A DNA stretch of 12,107 nt from Acidobacteriaceae bacterium. Lineage in GTDB: Bacteria > Acidobacteriota > Terriglobia > Terriglobales > SbA1. The position numbers and the translations under genes were made by a program. The first letter of the stretch is position 1. Each line of letters begins with the position of its first letter. Of this stretch, positions 6,562-12,107 are shown piece by piece. The stretch is taken from the NCBI GenBank assembly GCA_019237515.1, contig JAFAGX010000561.1, forward strand, positions 1-12,107, written 5' to 3'. The notes beneath the pieces are model-generated. The model saw nothing but the letters and a program-made list of their open reading frames with translations, searched no databases and was not told the origin of the DNA.

Positions 6562-8765
6562 ATCTTCTGCAATCGCTGCACATCATGCACACCCGGAATC
6601 TTACGAACGCCGTTGATGATGTTCTCCAGGTGCTTTAAATCCAGAATATCCAGAATCACGTCGATATTGCCGTGCCCATTGTAGGTTCGCGCTTCCACAT
6701 TGCGGATGTTCGTTTTGGTGTCACTGATAACAGAAGTGATCTGCTTGAGCATGCCGAACCGATCATCGCAGAAGACGGTGATTTTCACGGGATAGGAACT
6801 TGGAATGGTGTCGTCCCGGGCCCATTCGACCTCGATCTTCCGCTCAGGCTCGTAGAGGAGATTCACCACATTCGGGCAGTCAATCGCATGAACGGCGACG
6901 CCTTTTCCGCGAGTGACATAACCGACAACTGATTCGCCGCGGATCGGGTTGCAGCATCGTGCGCGATAGACCAGGAGATCACCCTGTCCCTTTACTCGAA
7001 TTGCTTCATTGTGGTGGTCGCCACCAAAAACGCGACGGACTACGCTAGCCAGTCCGCTGGGCTTATCCTCGCCTTCCTCCACCGGCTGACCGGCCACGCT
7101 CGTTAAGCGTCCCAGAATTTGCCGTGCGGAATATTTGCCGTAACCGATGCCGGCCATCAGATCATCCGGCTGACCCAGTCCGTAATCGGAAGCAATCTTG
7201 CGCAACTCTTCGTCTTTGATCTCCTTCAGCGCCACTCGATATTTGCGCGCTTCTTTTTCAATCAGCTTGCGACCGATCTCAATGGCCCGTTCCCGCTGGT
7301 GGATGTTCAGCCAGTGCTTGATTTTGTTCCGCGCGCGCGATGACTTGACCACTGCCAGCCAGTCCCGGCTTGGCTTGTGTCCCGGTTGCGTCAGAATTTC
7401 GACAATGTCTCCACTGTGCAGACGATGCCGCAGCGGTACCATCCGGCCGTTGACCTTGGCTCCCACACAGCTATGACCGACTTCGGTGTGGACCGAATAA
7501 GCAAAATCAATCGGCGTAGAGTCGCGTGGCAGTACCACAACTTTTCCCTTCGGAGTGAAGGTGTAAACCTCCTCGGGATATAGATCAATCTTGAGCGTGG
7601 ACAAAAATTCATTTGGATCGGAAACATCGCGCTGCCATTCAACCACCTGCCGCAACCACGCCAAGCGCTGCTCGTCCTGCGCGGATACCGGGCCATCCTT
7701 GTACTTCCAGTGTGCTGCAATGCCCTCTTCCGCCATTCGGTGCATTTCTTCGGTTCGGATCTGCAACTCAAAAGGCGTCCCGTCCTCCGTAATCACTGAC
7801 GTATGCAGCGACTGGTAAAAGTTCGGCCGCGGCATGGCGATAAAATCCTTGATTCGTCCAGGAACCGGACGCCAGATGTTGTGAACAATCCCCAGCACTG
7901 CATAACAATCCTGTACTGAATGGGTGATCACCCGCATGGCGTACAAGTCATAGACCTGCTCAACATTGATCTTCTGGCGAACCAGTTTGCGATGAATGCT
8001 GTACAAACGCTTGATCCGGCTTTCAACGCGTGCGGTAATACCCGACTCCTTCAGCTTATCTCTCAACAATTCCTCTACGCGGGCCAGAAACTGTTCGCCG
8101 GTTTTCCGGCGGGCCTCCACGGCGTCGTGCACCTGCTGGAACGTAATTGGGTCGGTATAGCGGAATCCCAAATCCTCAAGTTCGCCGCGAATCTTTCCCA
8201 TACCTAGGCGATGGGCGATAGGCCCGTAAATCTCCAATGTCTCTTGCGCGATCTTCTGCTGGCGGTCGATGGGCAAATGCTCAAGTGTGCGCATATTGTG
8301 GAGACGGTCCGCCAGCTTGATCAGGATCACGCGAATGTCGTCTACCATCGCGAGCATCATCTTGCGCAGGTTTTCAGCCTGCTGTTGCTCCCGGCTCGCA
8401 AAATCAATCTGGCTGATCTTGGTGACACCTTCCACAATGTGGGCCACTTGTTCGCCGAATTCCTTACGAATGTCGACAATGGTGACTGACGTGTCCTCGA
8501 CCGAGTCATGCAGCAGGCCAGCTGCAATTGCCACCGGATCCATTTTCATTTCGGCAAGCACTAAAGCCACGCTGAGGGGATGAACTAGGTAGGGTTCACC
8601 GGACGCCCGGGTCTGCCCGCTATGATTTTTTTGCGAAAACTCGTAGGCCTTCTGGATCAGTTCCAGGTTATCGGTAGGGCGATTGACCCGCATGATGCGC
8701 AACAGCTCACGAAACTTGGTCACCGTGAGTGCGGTGGTCGCAATCTGTTCGCGCAACGTCGCCAT
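6558..8765 (-). CDS. rel: Bifunctional (p)ppGpp synthetase/hydrolase (Rel/SpoT type)
   Basis: This enzyme makes and degrades the stringent-response alarmone. The 735-residue protein has the full long-RSH layout. An N-terminal HD hydrolase domain carries His62, HDSVED (86-91) and LADRLHNMRT (151-160). The synthetase domain has RIKRLYSIHRKL (250-261), RIKD (304-307) and FIAMPRPNFYQSLHT (308-322). A TGS domain follows (about 399-460, YTFTPKGKVVVLP), then a zinc-finger/RIS-type region with Cys604, Cys605 and Cys630, and a C-terminal ACT domain (about 659-735). RIKD is the R-x-K-D form associated with bifunctional enzymes rather than the E-x-D-D of monofunctional RelA, and the intact HD motif agrees. 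It has no Shine-Dalgarno sequence; a perfect TATAAT ends five bases before the ATG. It heads the minus-strand run of rel, ridA and queDEC. Confidence 0.96.
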   Translation of the reverse strand: MATLREQIATTALTVTKFRELLRIMRVNRPTDNLELIQKAYEFSQKNHSGQTRASGEPYLVHPLSVALVLAEMKMDPVAIAAGLLHDSVEDTSVTIVDIRKEFGEQVAHIVEGVTKISQIDFASREQQQAENLRKMMLAMVDDIRVILIKLADRLHNMRTLEHLPIDRQQKIAQETLEIYGPIAHRLGMGKIRGELEDLGFRYTDPITFQQVHDAVEARRKTGEQFLARVEELLRDKLKESGITARVESRIKRLYSIHRKLVRQKINVEQVYDLYAMRVITHSVQDCYAVLGIVHNIWRPVPGRIKDFIAMPRPNFYQSLHTSVITEDGTPFELQIRTEEMHRMAEEGIAAHWKYKDGPVSAQDEQRLAWLRQVVEWQRDVSDPNEFLSTLKIDLYPEEVYTFTPKGKVVVLPRDSTPIDFAYSVHTEVGHSCVGAKVNGRMVPLRHRLHSGDIVEILTQPGHKPSRDWLAVVKSSRARNKIKHWLNIHQRERAIEIGRKLIEKEARKYRVALKEIKDEELRKIASDYGLGQPDDLMAGIGYGKYSARQILGRLTSVAGQPVEEGEDKPSGLASVVRRVFGGDHHNEAIRVKGQGDLLVYRARCCNPIRGESVVGYVTRGKGVAVHAIDCPNVVNLLYEPERKIEVEWARDDTIPSSYPVKITVFCDDRFGMLKQITSVISDTKTNIRNVEARTYNGHGNIDVILDILDLKHLENIINGVRKIPGVHDVQRLQKI

Positions 8766-8770
8766 GATGG

Positions 8771-8776
8771 ATTATA
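8771..8776 (-). promoter_or_regulatory. Perfect -10 box TATAAT immediately ahead of rel
   Basis: TATAAT on the minus strand ends five bases before the rel ATG (8765). With the usual distance from -10 to start point, transcription would begin at or next to the ATG, giving a leaderless mRNA; this fits the absence of a Shine-Dalgarno sequence. The -35 region at 17 bp (GAGTCC) is poor. Confidence 0.4.
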
Positions 8777-8823
8777 GCTTGGGACAACTGCCGGGACTCG
8801 TGGCGGGGCAGTGTTCTTGCCTG

Positions 8824-8829
8824 ATTATA
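8824..8829 (-). promoter_or_regulatory. Second, distal TATAAT upstream of rel
   Basis: A second exact TATAAT on the minus strand (context GCGGTATAATCA) lies 53 bp upstream of the first. It would produce a leader of about 50 bases. Candidate -35 hexamers (TTCTGA at 16 bp, GTTCTG at 17 bp) are weak. Either box, or both, may serve rel. Confidence 0.4.
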
Positions 8830-8857
8830 CCGCCCGGCCAGTCGGTCAGAACCAGAC

Positions 8858-8887
8858 TTGGGCAAGCCTGTGGCAAGCTGCTAAATT
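8858..8887 (+). promoter_or_regulatory. Candidate promoter of the SDR epimerase gene
   Basis: TTGGGC (8858-8863) and TAAATT (8882-8887), 18 bp apart, form a plausible sigma-70 pair. They place the start point close to 8895, just before the start codon. The spacer contains GGCAAGC twice (8861-8867, 8872-8878), 11 bp apart, about one helical turn. Support is by inspection only. Confidence 0.3.
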
Positions 8888-8904
8888 GAGGTGCGGTGAA
8901 CATT

Positions 8905-9801
8905 ATGCGAGGCAAAGTTCTGCTTACTGGTTCCGCGGGGCTGATTGGTTCTGCATGCGGCAAAGCCCTGGAGGCGAATGGTTACCAAGTCACGCGGCTC
9001 ACTCGAAAACCGTCATCAACTTCAAATCAAATTGTGTGGGATCCTGCCCGACCCATACCGGCGGATGCCGTCTCTGGATTCAGTGCAGTGGTTCACCTCG
9101 CTGGTGAAAGTATCGTGGGCCGCTGGACCGCGGCGAAGAAAGCCAGCATCCGAGACAGCCGGATCCTTGGAACGAAAAACCTGGCGGAAACTTTGTCCCG
9201 AGCCGTCCAGCGGCCGCAAGTATTCATTTCCGCGTCAGCGATCGGATATTACGGCGACCGCGGAGATGAGCTTTTAACGGAAAGCAGTTCGTCAGGAACT
9301 GGGTTTTTACCTGAGGTTTGCCGTGAATGGGAAAACGCGACACGCGTTGCTGCCGAAGCGGGTGTCCGAACCGCGCAGCTCCGCTTTGGAGTTGTGCTGA
9401 GCTCGGCCGGTGGAGCATTGGCGAAAATGCTACCGCCGTTTCGTTTCGGCCTCGGCGGCAACATGGGAAACGGCCGGCAATGGTGGAGCTGGGTCGATCT
9501 TCGGGATGTGGTTGGGGCGATTCTGCATGTCTTGAATAACGGCTCGGTCTCCGGAGCTGTGAACGTGGTCTCGCCGAATCCGGTAACGAACGCCGAATTT
9601 ACGAAGACACTCAGCGCGGTGCTTTCACGACCGGCAATTTTTCCTATGCCGGCGTTTGCGGCGAGGCTTGCATTCGGGGAAATGGCCGACGAACTCCTTC
9701 TTGCCAGCCAGCGAGTAGAGCCCGCAAAGCTTGTTGCCGGCGCCTACAAATTTCAACGGCCGAATCTGCGGGAATCGTTGCAGGCAATCCTCCAGGCTTA
9801 G
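8905..9801 (+). CDS. TIGR01777-family SDR epimerase (YfcH/SDR39U1-like)
   Basis: This is an NAD(P)-binding Rossmann protein of the extended short-chain dehydrogenase superfamily, close to E. coli YfcH and human SDR39U1; the substrate of this family is not known. From the ATG at 8905 it has 298 residues, the family's usual size. It shows the cofactor motif TGSAGLIG (8-15), VVHLAGESIVGRWT (62-75), the long SDR39U1-type signature FISASAIGYYGDRG (107-120), the HGVVLS-like FGVVLSSAGGAL (161-172), and WWSWVDLRDVV (193-203). A C-terminal DUF1731 region ends GAYKFQRPNLRESLQAIL. A GTG at 8896 in the same frame is an alternative start; I prefer the ATG because GGTGA at 8895-8899 is spaced five bases before it. 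It is divergent from rel and 88 bp upstream of the Cys-rich gene. Confidence 0.93.
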   Translation: MRGKVLLTGSAGLIGSACGKALEANGYQVTRLTRKPSSTSNQIVWDPARPIPADAVSGFSAVVHLAGESIVGRWTAAKKASIRDSRILGTKNLAETLSRAVQRPQVFISASAIGYYGDRGDELLTESSSSGTGFLPEVCREWENATRVAAEAGVRTAQLRFGVVLSSAGGALAKMLPPFRFGLGGNMGNGRQWWSWVDLRDVVGAILHVLNNGSVSGAVNVVSPNPVTNAEFTKTLSAVLSRPAIFPMPAFAARLAFGEMADELLLASQRVEPAKLVAGAYKFQRPNLRESLQAILQA

Positions 9802-9821
9802 CGTCACACCGTAAAGTGATA

Positions 9822-9886
9822 CGAGTCACGGAGGCCTGTGCTCAATCCTGAAAGACTCCTCTTTTGTAAACCCGAGTCACGAGGCC
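9822..9886 (+). repeat. Direct repeat spanning the leader of the Cys-rich gene
   Basis: CGAGTCACGGAGGCC (9822-9836) recurs as CGAGTCACGAGGCC (9873-9886), identical except for one missing G, 51 bp apart. The second copy includes the gene's ribosome binding site (GAGG at 9881-9884). The first copy overlaps a small inverted repeat GTGA...TCAC (9816-9829). It could be a pair of regulator sites or a duplicated leader segment. Confidence 0.5.
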
Positions 9887-9889
9887 ATC

Positions 9890-10318
9890 ATGAAAACGAA
9901 AATCTTCGCAATGGTTCTTCTTTCGGCATTGTTCTGCTGGGCGCAAAACAACGACCAAACCACCCCGAACAAGTCCGGAGCGCCAACTCAAGCCAATGCA
10001 AGCTCCCCCTCCTGCTGCAAAGCGATGGCGGAGAACAAAGACGGGAAATCATGCTGCCATCATGATCCGGCCGCAAAGGATGGGAGCCAGTCGTGCTGCT
10101 CTGGCCACGACAATGACAGCAACAAACCGATGGCCTGCAAAAAAGATGCGGCAAAATCAGACGATGCTGCTGCCGGTGGTTGCTGCTGGGCAAACAATGA
10201 GAAAGGCTGCTGCACGAAGGCGAACAAAGCCGAGCAGACCGCCATGGCTTGCTGCGGCGGTTCGGATGCCGGTCACTGCGGCATGCAGCACCACGACCAC
10301 GGCGATGTCAGTAAGTAG
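9890..10318 (+). CDS. Exported cysteine-pair repeat protein, probable metal binding
   Basis: This is a 142-residue protein of no family I recognise. Residues 1-18 form a Sec signal peptide (MKTKIFAMVLLSALFCWA) with probable cleavage before Gln19; the segment is not a good lipobox. The mature part has no other hydrophobic stretch and holds 14 Cys. Twelve are adjacent pairs (42-43, 55-56, 69-70, 98-99, 107-108, 121-122) and two are single (83, 130). There are also seven His, three in HHDH near the C terminus. The Cys groups recur every 13-15 residues with one shorter step of 9, so the protein looks like seven copies of a unit of about 14 residues headed by CC. Such density suggests binding of a soft metal (Cu, Zn, Hg, As) in the periplasm or outside. 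The sequence differs from SmtA-type metallothioneins, which use C-x-C motifs. A GAGG five bases upstream supports the ATG. Confidence 0.85.
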   Translation: MKTKIFAMVLLSALFCWAQNNDQTTPNKSGAPTQANASSPSCCKAMAENKDGKSCCHHDPAAKDGSQSCCSGHDNDSNKPMACKKDAAKSDDAAAGGCCWANNEKGCCTKANKAEQTAMACCGGSDAGHCGMQHHDHGDVSK

Positions 10319-10375
10319 CTGTTAGGCCCTGGCTTGCTTATCCCGGCGGATCTATTTACGGACCACACTGCCGGT

Positions 10376-11947
10376 CTAATGCTGTTGATATGCTTTGGCG
10401 AAGCTTTCAACCCGGTCATGTACGCCGAGCACGTGCTTCGGCAAGCTTAGGTGGCTGCCTTCCTCGATGATCGGAACCAGCCGGTCGAAGTCTGGCCCCG
10501 AATGAGATCCCGTGATCACGATTCGAATCGGGTGAAATAATTCTTTTCCCTTGGCGCCTGTTTCTGCCTTCACCTCATTGATGATTTTTTTAAACTGTTC
10601 GGCTGACATTTGCCCAGCCTTCGCGGACTCATCTTCCAGAACCTTCACAAAAAATCTGGTCAAGACGGCTTTGGTTTGTGGCCACGCCAGCACCTCGGCG
10701 TTATCCGGAGAATCGAGTGCAGCTTTCGCGTCATACTCAAAAAGCGACGACGCCCGTTCTGGCAGTTGATCGAGGCGATCCACATATGGCACAAAAAGCT
10801 GCGTGACCTTCCCCATCCAATCGATCATCTCCTGGGACGGCATCCAAACCGAAGCTCCTTCGGTTGAGCTGAACGCTGATGTACGGGCCAAGTGTTGCGT
10901 GACGCTTTGCGTGTAATAGGGCAGGGCAAGCCGATCGATTCGTTCTGGCGAAGCCCGCTTGATGTACTGCCGATTCAGCCAGTACAGCTTCTCCATGTCA
11001 AAGACCGCAGCGGATGGCGTGACGCGCTCCAGAGAGAATTCTTTCACTAGTTCGTCTAGCGTAAAAATCTCGCGTGTTCCACCACTTGGCGCCCACCCGA
11101 GTAATGCCAGATAGTTTGCCAGCGCCTCCGGCAGCACGCCCATATCGCGGAAGTTTGCAATCGAAGTGGCTCCGTGGCGCTTTGAAAGCCGTTCGCGATC
11201 GCTGCCCAGAATCGTCGATAAATGCGCGAACTCGGGTACCGGCCATCCTAACGCTTCATAGAGTGCCACCTGTTTCGGAGTGTTGGAAAGATGATCATCC
11301 CCCCGGATCACGTGCGTAATCTTCATCAGAGCGTCATCGATCACTACCACATAGTTGTAAACGGGCATCCCGTTGGAACGCAGAATGATAGGGTCACTTA
11401 CGACCTCATTCGAAAACTCCACGTCGCCGTGAACGATGTCGTGAAAACGAATGGGATGTTCTGGAATTTTCAGCCGAATGGCGCATAGCTCCCCGGACTC
11501 TCGGCGCCGGTTGGCTTCGGAGGAATCAAGGTTGCGGCATTTGCCCGAATAGATGGGTTGACCACCTTCGGCAAGCGCCCGTTCACGCTCTTTCTGCAGA
11601 TCATCTTCCGAGCAGAAGCACAAATAAGCTTTGCCCTCACTCAGCAGCCTCTCGGCATGTTCGCGATAGACTTCCAGGCGGTCGGATTGCCGATAAGGCA
11701 TGTAGGGCCCGCCGATATCCGGGCCTTCGTCCCAATCGAGCCCTAGCCATTTCAAGTCGCTGATGAGCTGATCTTCGAAGCGGGCTTCGCTGCGCTCCAC
11801 ATCGGTGTCCTCGATCCGCAGCACCATTGTGCCGCGCCTCTGGCGCGCGAACAGCCAATTGAACAATGCAGTACGCGCGTTTCCTACGTGAAGATGTCCA
11901 GTCGGGGAGGGCGCAAAGCGCACTCGAACAGAAATGCTTGTGGTCAC
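10376..11947 (-). CDS. gltX: Glutamyl-tRNA synthetase
   Basis: This class I aminoacyl-tRNA synthetase charges tRNA with glutamate in the cytoplasm. It has 523 residues. It carries the N-terminal [20 protein letters not shown] with the HIGH motif as HVGN (20-23) and [10 protein letters not shown] (44-53). A zinc-site segment follows with Cys110, Cys112, Tyr133 and Cys137. YNYVVVIDD (197-205), [15 protein letters not shown] (212-226) and the KMSKS motif as ERLSKR (252-257) come next, then an alpha-helical anticodon-binding domain containing [14 protein letters not shown] (467-480). Whether it is discriminating or also charges tRNA-Gln cannot be told from inspection. The start is GTG at 11947, chosen because [12 protein letters not shown] is the family N terminus; no Shine-Dalgarno sequence precedes it. 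It converges on the Cys-rich gene with 57 bp between the stops and no clear terminator there. Confidence 0.96.
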   Translation of the reverse strand: MTTSISVRVRFAPSPTGHLHVGNARTALFNWLFARQRRGTMVLRIEDTDVERSEARFEDQLISDLKWLGLDWDEGPDIGGPYMPYRQSDRLEVYREHAERLLSEGKAYLCFCSEDDLQKERERALAEGGQPIYSGKCRNLDSSEANRRRESGELCAIRLKIPEHPIRFHDIVHGDVEFSNEVVSDPIILRSNGMPVYNYVVVIDDALMKITHVIRGDDHLSNTPKQVALYEALGWPVPEFAHLSTILGSDRERLSKRHGATSIANFRDMGVLPEALANYLALLGWAPSGGTREIFTLDELVKEFSLERVTPSAAVFDMEKLYWLNRQYIKRASPERIDRLALPYYTQSVTQHLARTSAFSSTEGASVWMPSQEMIDWMGKVTQLFVPYVDRLDQLPERASSLFEYDAKAALDSPDNAEVLAWPQTKAVLTRFFVKVLEDESAKAGQMSAEQFKKIINEVKAETGAKGKELFHPIRIVITGSHSGPDFDRLVPIIEEGSHLSLPKHVLGVHDRVESFAKAYQQH

Positions 11948-11984
11948 GAATTGATGTTAGCAGAGGGCGGCAGATGAGGCGTCT

Positions 11985-12003
11985 GCGGCAGTTTTTATGC
12001 CGC
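11985..12003. other. Hairpin in the gltX leader
   Basis: GCGGCA (11985-11990) and TGCCGC (11998-12003) form a perfect 6-bp stem around a 7-base loop, starting at the stop of the upstream gene. A second stem, GCAGA/TCTGC around TGAGGCG (about 11970-11986), shares bases with it, so the two exclude each other. No T tract follows on the minus strand, so this is not a standard terminator. Confidence 0.35.
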
Positions 12004-12107
12004 TATGCCGGAGGTTTGGGCGCCATGTAAGTCCGCGTGATTCGGTCATGCCAGCAGAGTCGGTCTTCATCGAAGAAACACCAGGCATATCCGAGCGCCA
12101 GCGAGAA
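12003..12107 (-). CDS. C-terminal end of a probable RDD-family membrane protein (5' end outside window)
   Basis: An open minus-strand frame enters from the right edge and stops at a TAG (12005-12003), giving 34 residues. The sequence LGYAWCFFDEDRLCWHDRITRTYM matches the ending typical of RDD domains: a last transmembrane helix, then a short polar turn, an H-D-[KR] motif and a T-x-V/M end. RDD proteins are small integral membrane proteins, some linked to ion exchange; the function of this one is not known. It is on the same strand as gltX, 55 bp upstream of its start. The call rests on a short fragment. Confidence 0.6.
   Translation of the reverse strand, partial: FSLALGYAWCFFDEDRLCWHDRITRTYMAPKPPA

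Noticed and set aside
9905..9940. Lipoprotein signal in the Cys-rich protein
   Set aside because: Cys16 follows A-L-F, which breaks the lipobox rule of a small residue before Cys. Cleavage after Ala18 by signal peptidase I is more likely.
10319..10375. Terminator between the convergent Cys-rich gene and gltX
   Set aside because: Only a 4-bp stem (GACC/GGTC) can be drawn and there is no T tract on either strand.
1..12107. tRNA, rRNA, CRISPR array, insertion sequence, prophage or defence system
   Set aside because: Reading both strands showed no tRNA or rRNA-like segment, no regular repeat-spacer array, no transposase or integrase and no phage or restriction genes. The window is mostly housekeeping DNA.

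Overview
This 12.1-kb window reads as ordinary chromosomal DNA of a moderately GC-rich Gram-negative-type bacterium. Gene style points to an Acidobacteriota (Terriglobia/Koribacter-like) genome: a secreted protein joining a carboxypeptidase-regulatory-like domain to TPRs, a PilT-type ATPase, a stand-alone MoeA and a compact rel-ridA-queDEC cluster. The taxonomic call is inference from gene content; no rRNA or other phylogenetic marker was used.

Layout. Bases 1-267 hold the 3' end of an unrecognised + strand gene, closed by a strong hairpin terminator (289-314) that abuts the stop codon of the convergent moeA. From 314 to 8765 everything reads on the minus strand. In transcription order (right to left) it is rel (bifunctional ppGpp synthetase/hydrolase), ridA (enamine/imine deaminase), queD, queE, queC (7-deazaguanine synthesis to preQ0), and a secreted CarboxypepD_reg/TPR protein ended by a hairpin terminator (2881-2914). 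A divergent PilT-like ATPase and moeA follow. A divergent promoter region (8766-8904) separates rel from two + strand genes: a TIGR01777-family SDR epimerase and a small exported protein built from cysteine-pair repeats. The right end is minus strand again: gltX (glutamyl-tRNA synthetase) preceded by the C-terminal end of an RDD-family membrane protein.

How the genes work together. QueD, QueE and QueC are consecutive steps of one pathway (dihydroneopterin triphosphate to CPH4 to CDG to preQ0). No QueF, Tgt or FolE is in view, so what happens to preQ0 here is open. Rel and RidA are housekeeping stress and metabolite-repair enzymes upstream on the same strand; co-transcription with the que genes is possible, but there is a -10-like box just ahead of queD.

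Most notable observations. (1) A degenerate 7-bp-period repeat, with a different word in each gap, fills three gaps of the rel-ridA-queD-queE-queC cluster, and a single copy of one word sits just ahead of queD; in the queE-queC gap it forms an 80-bp inverted repeat enclosing a perfect 12-bp palindrome. (2) The exported cysteine-pair protein is a candidate undescribed metal-binding family with a repeat of about 14 residues. (3) The PilT-like ATPase has lost the His-box histidine. (4) Several genes lack a Shine-Dalgarno sequence, and rel has a perfect TATAAT placed so that its mRNA could be leaderless.
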